Shown piece after piece: positions 60,388 to 64,000 of a stretch of 64,000 bases of DNA. Each line of letters begins with the position of its first letter. The first letter of the stretch is position 1. The position numbers were made by a program, and so were the translations under genes. The stretch covers positions 115,535 through 179,534 of the forward strand of contig FJUW01000089.1 of NCBI GenBank assembly GCA_900074885.1, in the 5' to 3' direction. This stretch comes from Rhynchosporium graminicola. Its lineage: Eukaryota; Ascomycota; Leotiomycetes; Helotiales; Ploettnerulaceae. The notes under the pieces are model-generated. The model worked only from the letters and a program-made list of their open reading frames with translations, was not told the origin of the DNA and ran no database searches.

Positions 60388-60949
60388 TTACCCCCCCCCT
60401 AAGAAGAGCTTAACCCTAAGCTCGGAAAGTTATAGTTTATACTGGAATTAGTCTTTATTATAACTGTTTTCGTCGATATTCGCGTAATAAGCGCTAGTCG
60501 CTCTTTAGTAGCAGTAAATTCTTTATCAGGTTCTGACTAGTTACGTCGCTATAATAGTACTATATTAGTCGTAGCTTCTAAATTAGGCGGTAAGCGGTAT
60601 TTACTTTATCTATTTACAGTAGGAGTCGAGTTTAAGTAGGGCGTAAGGTATATAAAGGAAGAGGTTTATTAATATTAGAGCCTTTCTTTTTTAACCGCGA
60701 TAACTACTTTAACTTATAAGTTTATTCTCCCTAGACTACGATACGGCTCCTAGAGTAAGTATTATTACTAATTACTATAGTAGTCTACTGCAATCTTATA
60801 TATTAATTAACCTAATTAACTCTTCTCTTAATATAAGTAAGTTTTCTATCTTAGTTCTAAGGATAATTTCAAGTATAGTATAAGGGTTTCACGGATCTAT
60901 AATACTAACTCCTATAGTACTTTTACCAGTTCCTGCCGGTACTCTTTCG

Positions 60950-61842
60950 GTAGCGTATCGTATATATTACCTGCGATATATTCGCGCTTTCCTTAAGATA
61001 AAGTATAATAATACTCCTGTTTTAGAACTCTTATACTTATTTAATAAGCTTAACTCTAAGCTTTATAAGTATTATTTAGTATTAAAGAGTAATTATAAGT
61101 ATATAAGTTACTTAAATATAAATATAGTTATATATACTAACGCGTTATAGTTACTTAATTACGTTAATATAAAGTATACTATTTTATCTAGTTTACTTCC
61201 TAGCAGCGAAGCTAAGGACGCGGAGCTAAATCGGAGTAGTATTATAGCTACTTATAAGGCTATTAATCAGATCTATTGTCTCGCGAAATCTACTACTCCT
61301 ACTACTATGTTATAGATTACTACTATATAATTAGTAGAGACTCAGGCTTTAAGGCGTTCTATAGAGAAAGTATTTAAGGAGTTAGAGTTTATTAAAGTAA
61401 TAAGTTATAATCTTAAACCCTTAGATACTAGTATAATACTAACGCGATATAGGATTTAGATCTTCTAATAGTCGATTCGGCGAAATCTAGGTTAATAGCT
61501 GAAATAGTGTTAAAGTAGACGAAAGAATTAAATAGTATTATATAGAAATTTACGAAGAAAGCTATATTTAAAGCTATAATATCTAACGCTAGAGGAAAAA
61601 GGAATTTGCCTTCTAGTTCAGAGATAGCGTCAGATCTAGATACTCCTAGACCCTCTCTAAAGAAGAAAGCTTATAAGATTAGCTATTATACTCAGTCTAC
61701 TACTAGGGCTACGTTAGTAGATTTAAGTAAGGAGTTAGATATAATAGTTCCGATTCTAGATATTCTAGATTTACTAGAAGCTCCGGAGAACTTAAGAGAG
61801 AAAACTAGTAAAGTAGAAGTAATTAAAGAAGTAGAGTTCTAG
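60950..61842 (+). pseudogene. Antisense coding remnant inside gypsy element 2, unknown
   Basis: Opposite to pol, plus-strand frames stay readable: AEDAELNRSS-like KDAELNRSSIIATYKAINQI, LRRSIEKVFKELEFIKV near 61200-61420, and an ATG-less open end at 61606-61842 of 78 residues (KKKAYKISYYTQSTTRATLV). Stops again sit at Gln-like codons. It lies between the integrase end and the 3' LTR, where most gypsy elements have no gene. I do not recognise the protein; it could be an extra gene of the element, captured host sequence, or part of a further nested repeat. Confidence 0.4.
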
Positions 61843-61999
61843 ATATAGCGTTATTATAGAGTATAATCGGGGGATTATCTTTAGTAATAAATTCTAATAC
61901 TAGTAACTATAATAGCTTATTATCCTCTAAATAACTATAGTTATCTATTCTATCTTCTTAGGCTTTAATCTACTATTCTAGTTTATATAGAGGTCTAGG

Positions 62000-64000
62000 T
62001 TTACTTAAGTTAGTAGTATAGAAGTCTCTGAGCTTATATAGAGTACTTATTAGGTCGGAAGTGTTATACTAAGTTAGGTCCGGGTCGTAGCTTAGCTAGC
62101 TAACTTAATACTTCAGATTACCTCTTAGGAGCTATATAGAAAGTATATCTTATAAATCATACTCTTCTTAAGTAGAAATAACCTCCGGGGGTAGGTTTAG
62201 TAACTCCTAGCTTAGTAATAAGTCGTCCGGGTCCTTAAAGAGTAATTCGGAGGCGAATATATCGTATATAGAAGATCCTAGGGGTAAATCTAGCTTATAG
62301 GAGTATCCGATCTTAGCTAGGACTTAGTATAGTCCTGCCTAGAGACTAGATAGCTTCTTACTTAGCTAGTGATTCTTAAAGTTCCTTATAGAGAGAAATA
62401 CCTTATCTCTAACTTCCTAGTCGATACTACGCTATTTCGGGTCAGTTATAGCGCTTATCTTATACTAAGTAGCTAGCATATTAGCTTTTATAACCTCGAT
62501 AGCGGATTTAGCATATTTAGCTAAGGATTTAGTATTAGTATAATTAAGCTTCTCTTATAGTATCGATCCGGTAAGTTACTTCTAGTCCTAGCTATTCCGT
62601 AGCAGTATACTATATTTAAGGGTATATAGCGCTATACTAATAGAGTTATAAGGTAGGGTTACTTAGGCGCGGTCTATTATTAGTAGTAGTTCGCCTTAGT
62701 TACTCTAGTAGTAATTAACGAAAGGTCTAAGGCGTTAGTTAATATACTAATTTATAATCTCTATTTATCTGTTAGTTTATAAGTAGAAAGAGGTAAAGAG
62801 CTTAACCTTAACTCTAATTATATAGTAAAACTCTTACTAGAAAGATAAGACTAACTAAGCTCCTTAGTCGGATATAATTAACTTAGGAGTATATCCGAAA
62901 CGATATATCTATTAGATAAATAACATCGCTATCCCGCGGGTATCGATATTATAGTAGCACGGTATCGATACGGAATCCTTTCCTAGGCGGTCGATAAATA
63001 CTAATATCTTATTAAATCCTTAGTTATTAGGCGGGAAGTCCTTAAAATCTATAGCTAAGTACTATATAAGGTAGCTAAGCACCGGTAATAAGTAGAGGAA
63101 TCCTTACTATTTCGTTTACTTCAGATAAGAGTACTAATAGGGGTAGTAATTATAAGTATACTATTTTATATCTGATATAAGTCCTTTCTAGTAGTAATAG
63201 GTAGAAATCATTTCAGTAGTCTTATAAGCATTCGAATAAGCAGAGGAAACTTAATTGTAGACTTCGCTAATTAAATAAGTATATAGCGGAATATAGCGTT
63301 ATACGTATAGATAACTGTTATAAAGTAGTAAACTATTATTAATAATATAGCTATCTCCTAATATATTCTATTTATTAGAGAATAATTCTTAGTTAAATTA
63401 ATATAATTTCTTAATTAAATTAAAGGAGTTACGTGCAGGTTCTAGTAGCGTATCAGTCCCTAGTAATATTAGGCATATATAACTAATTTAATCGATATAA
63501 TACTTAGCTAGTTCCGCGTTAATCCTAAGGTCTAGGTAGTCTAGAGGTAGTAAAACCCGAGATCTATTATCCTATTTCTATTATTTCTATATCCTTAGAT
63601 CTTATTCCCTATAGCTAAGGATATTAGCTTTAGCGTTATCTTTACTAAGTATATATATAATTTGAAAGTTAAATTCGGAAAGGAATTCCATCTATCTAGC
63701 TTACTTACTAGTTAGGACCTTAATAGTTATAAAGTATTCTAAGGATTAATAGTCCGTATATACGCCGGTATAGTATTATAAAGATATGAGTTCCGGTCTC
63801 TATTTCCGGAAAGACTTAATAATAGCGTATAGCTCCTTATCGTAGATCTCCTAGTTTAGTTTATATCTATTAAGAATATAAGAGTAGAATCTAATTAGAT
63901 ACTACTAGTTATCTTTATATAATTAGGAGATAACTCTAGCTATTATACTATTAGAAGTATTAGTTTCTAGTTTAGTTTATAATTTAGGGTCGAAATAGTA
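62000..64000 (-). pseudogene. gypsy element 2 pol remnant (RNase H, integrase)
   Basis: RNase H at about 63770-63640 reads GVYTDY, SLEYFITIKVLTSK, MEFLSEFNFQIIY, with stops where Gln and Arg are expected. The integrase core at about 62900-62640 reads TPKLIISD, KVKLFTSFY, TNR-IEIIN, RLRPFVNYY, GELLLIIDRA and PYNSISIALY; it matches the ISDRG...K.STSFHPQTDGQTE...NY..NW...L block of gypsy integrases. The reverse transcriptase is beyond the right edge. Limits are approximate. Confidence 0.85.

Larger units (their letters stand above)
60120..64000 (-). mobile_element. Ty3/gypsy LTR retrotransposon 2, RIP-degraded, runs off the window
   Basis: Same orientation as element 1 but a different family. 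Its 3' LTR begins at 60120, inside the polymerase of element 1. Reading the minus strand from the right edge: RNase H, integrase, a 1.5-2 kb extra segment, polypurine tract (60391-60399 as GGGGGGGGG) and LTR. It is at least 3.9 kb. The insertion into element 1 means it is the younger of the two. Confidence 0.8.

Noticed and set aside
1..64000. tRNA genes, CRISPR arrays, operons
   Set aside because: No tRNA B-box with a cloverleaf was found by eye; CRISPR arrays and operons are not expected in a fungal genome and none was seen. A covariance-model tRNA scan would be decisive.

Overview
The window is from a filamentous ascomycete, probably a leotiomycete. The evidence is genes split by short introns (about 45-120 bp, GT..AG, with CTAAC/CTGAC-type branch sites), a lone dispersed 5S rRNA gene, fungus-specific families (HET, CFEM, DUF6590, GT31 with a PAN-like tail, haspin-like kinase), and blocks of TA-rich transposon sequence. 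In those blocks the stops sit mainly where CAA, CAG or CGA codons are expected, which is the mark of repeat-induced point mutation (RIP). No database search was possible, so the order is an inference. Layout: 1-9.3 kb is gene-poor and holds a broken FAD-dependent oxidoreductase, a 5S rRNA gene and an intact GT31 glycosyltransferase (minus). 10.05-12.73 kb is a whole RIP-degraded PIF/Harbinger-type element with matching inverted repeats and a 3-bp target duplication. 12.7-19.5 kb is gene-poor again, with a frameshifted HET-family remnant. 19.6-38.0 kb is the gene-rich core: a basic low-complexity protein (minus), an equilibrative nucleoside transporter (minus), a catalase-like heme protein (plus), a haspin-type kinase (minus), a CCDC47-family ER protein (plus), and a 1.5-kb-codon chimera that begins with a DUF6590 domain (plus). 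38-44.4 kb is mostly decayed sequence with a rhodopsin/Pth11-like fragment and one small spliced gene. 44.4-54.7 kb holds a coiled-coil protein (minus), a second DUF6590 gene (plus), a small glycine/histidine-rich gene (plus) and a frameshifted CFEM membrane protein (plus). 55.3-64 kb is a nest of RIP-degraded elements: a Helitron fragment interrupted by one Ty3/gypsy element, itself interrupted by a second Ty3/gypsy element that runs off the window. The genes do not form one pathway. They are housekeeping functions (kinase, ER chaperone complex, nucleoside transport) next to fast-evolving surface, incompatibility and unknown proteins, as expected at the border of a transposon-rich compartment. 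The least explained signal is the pair of DUF6590 paralogues: one is fused to a long uncharacterised fungal domain and lacks the two introns that split the same domain in the other.
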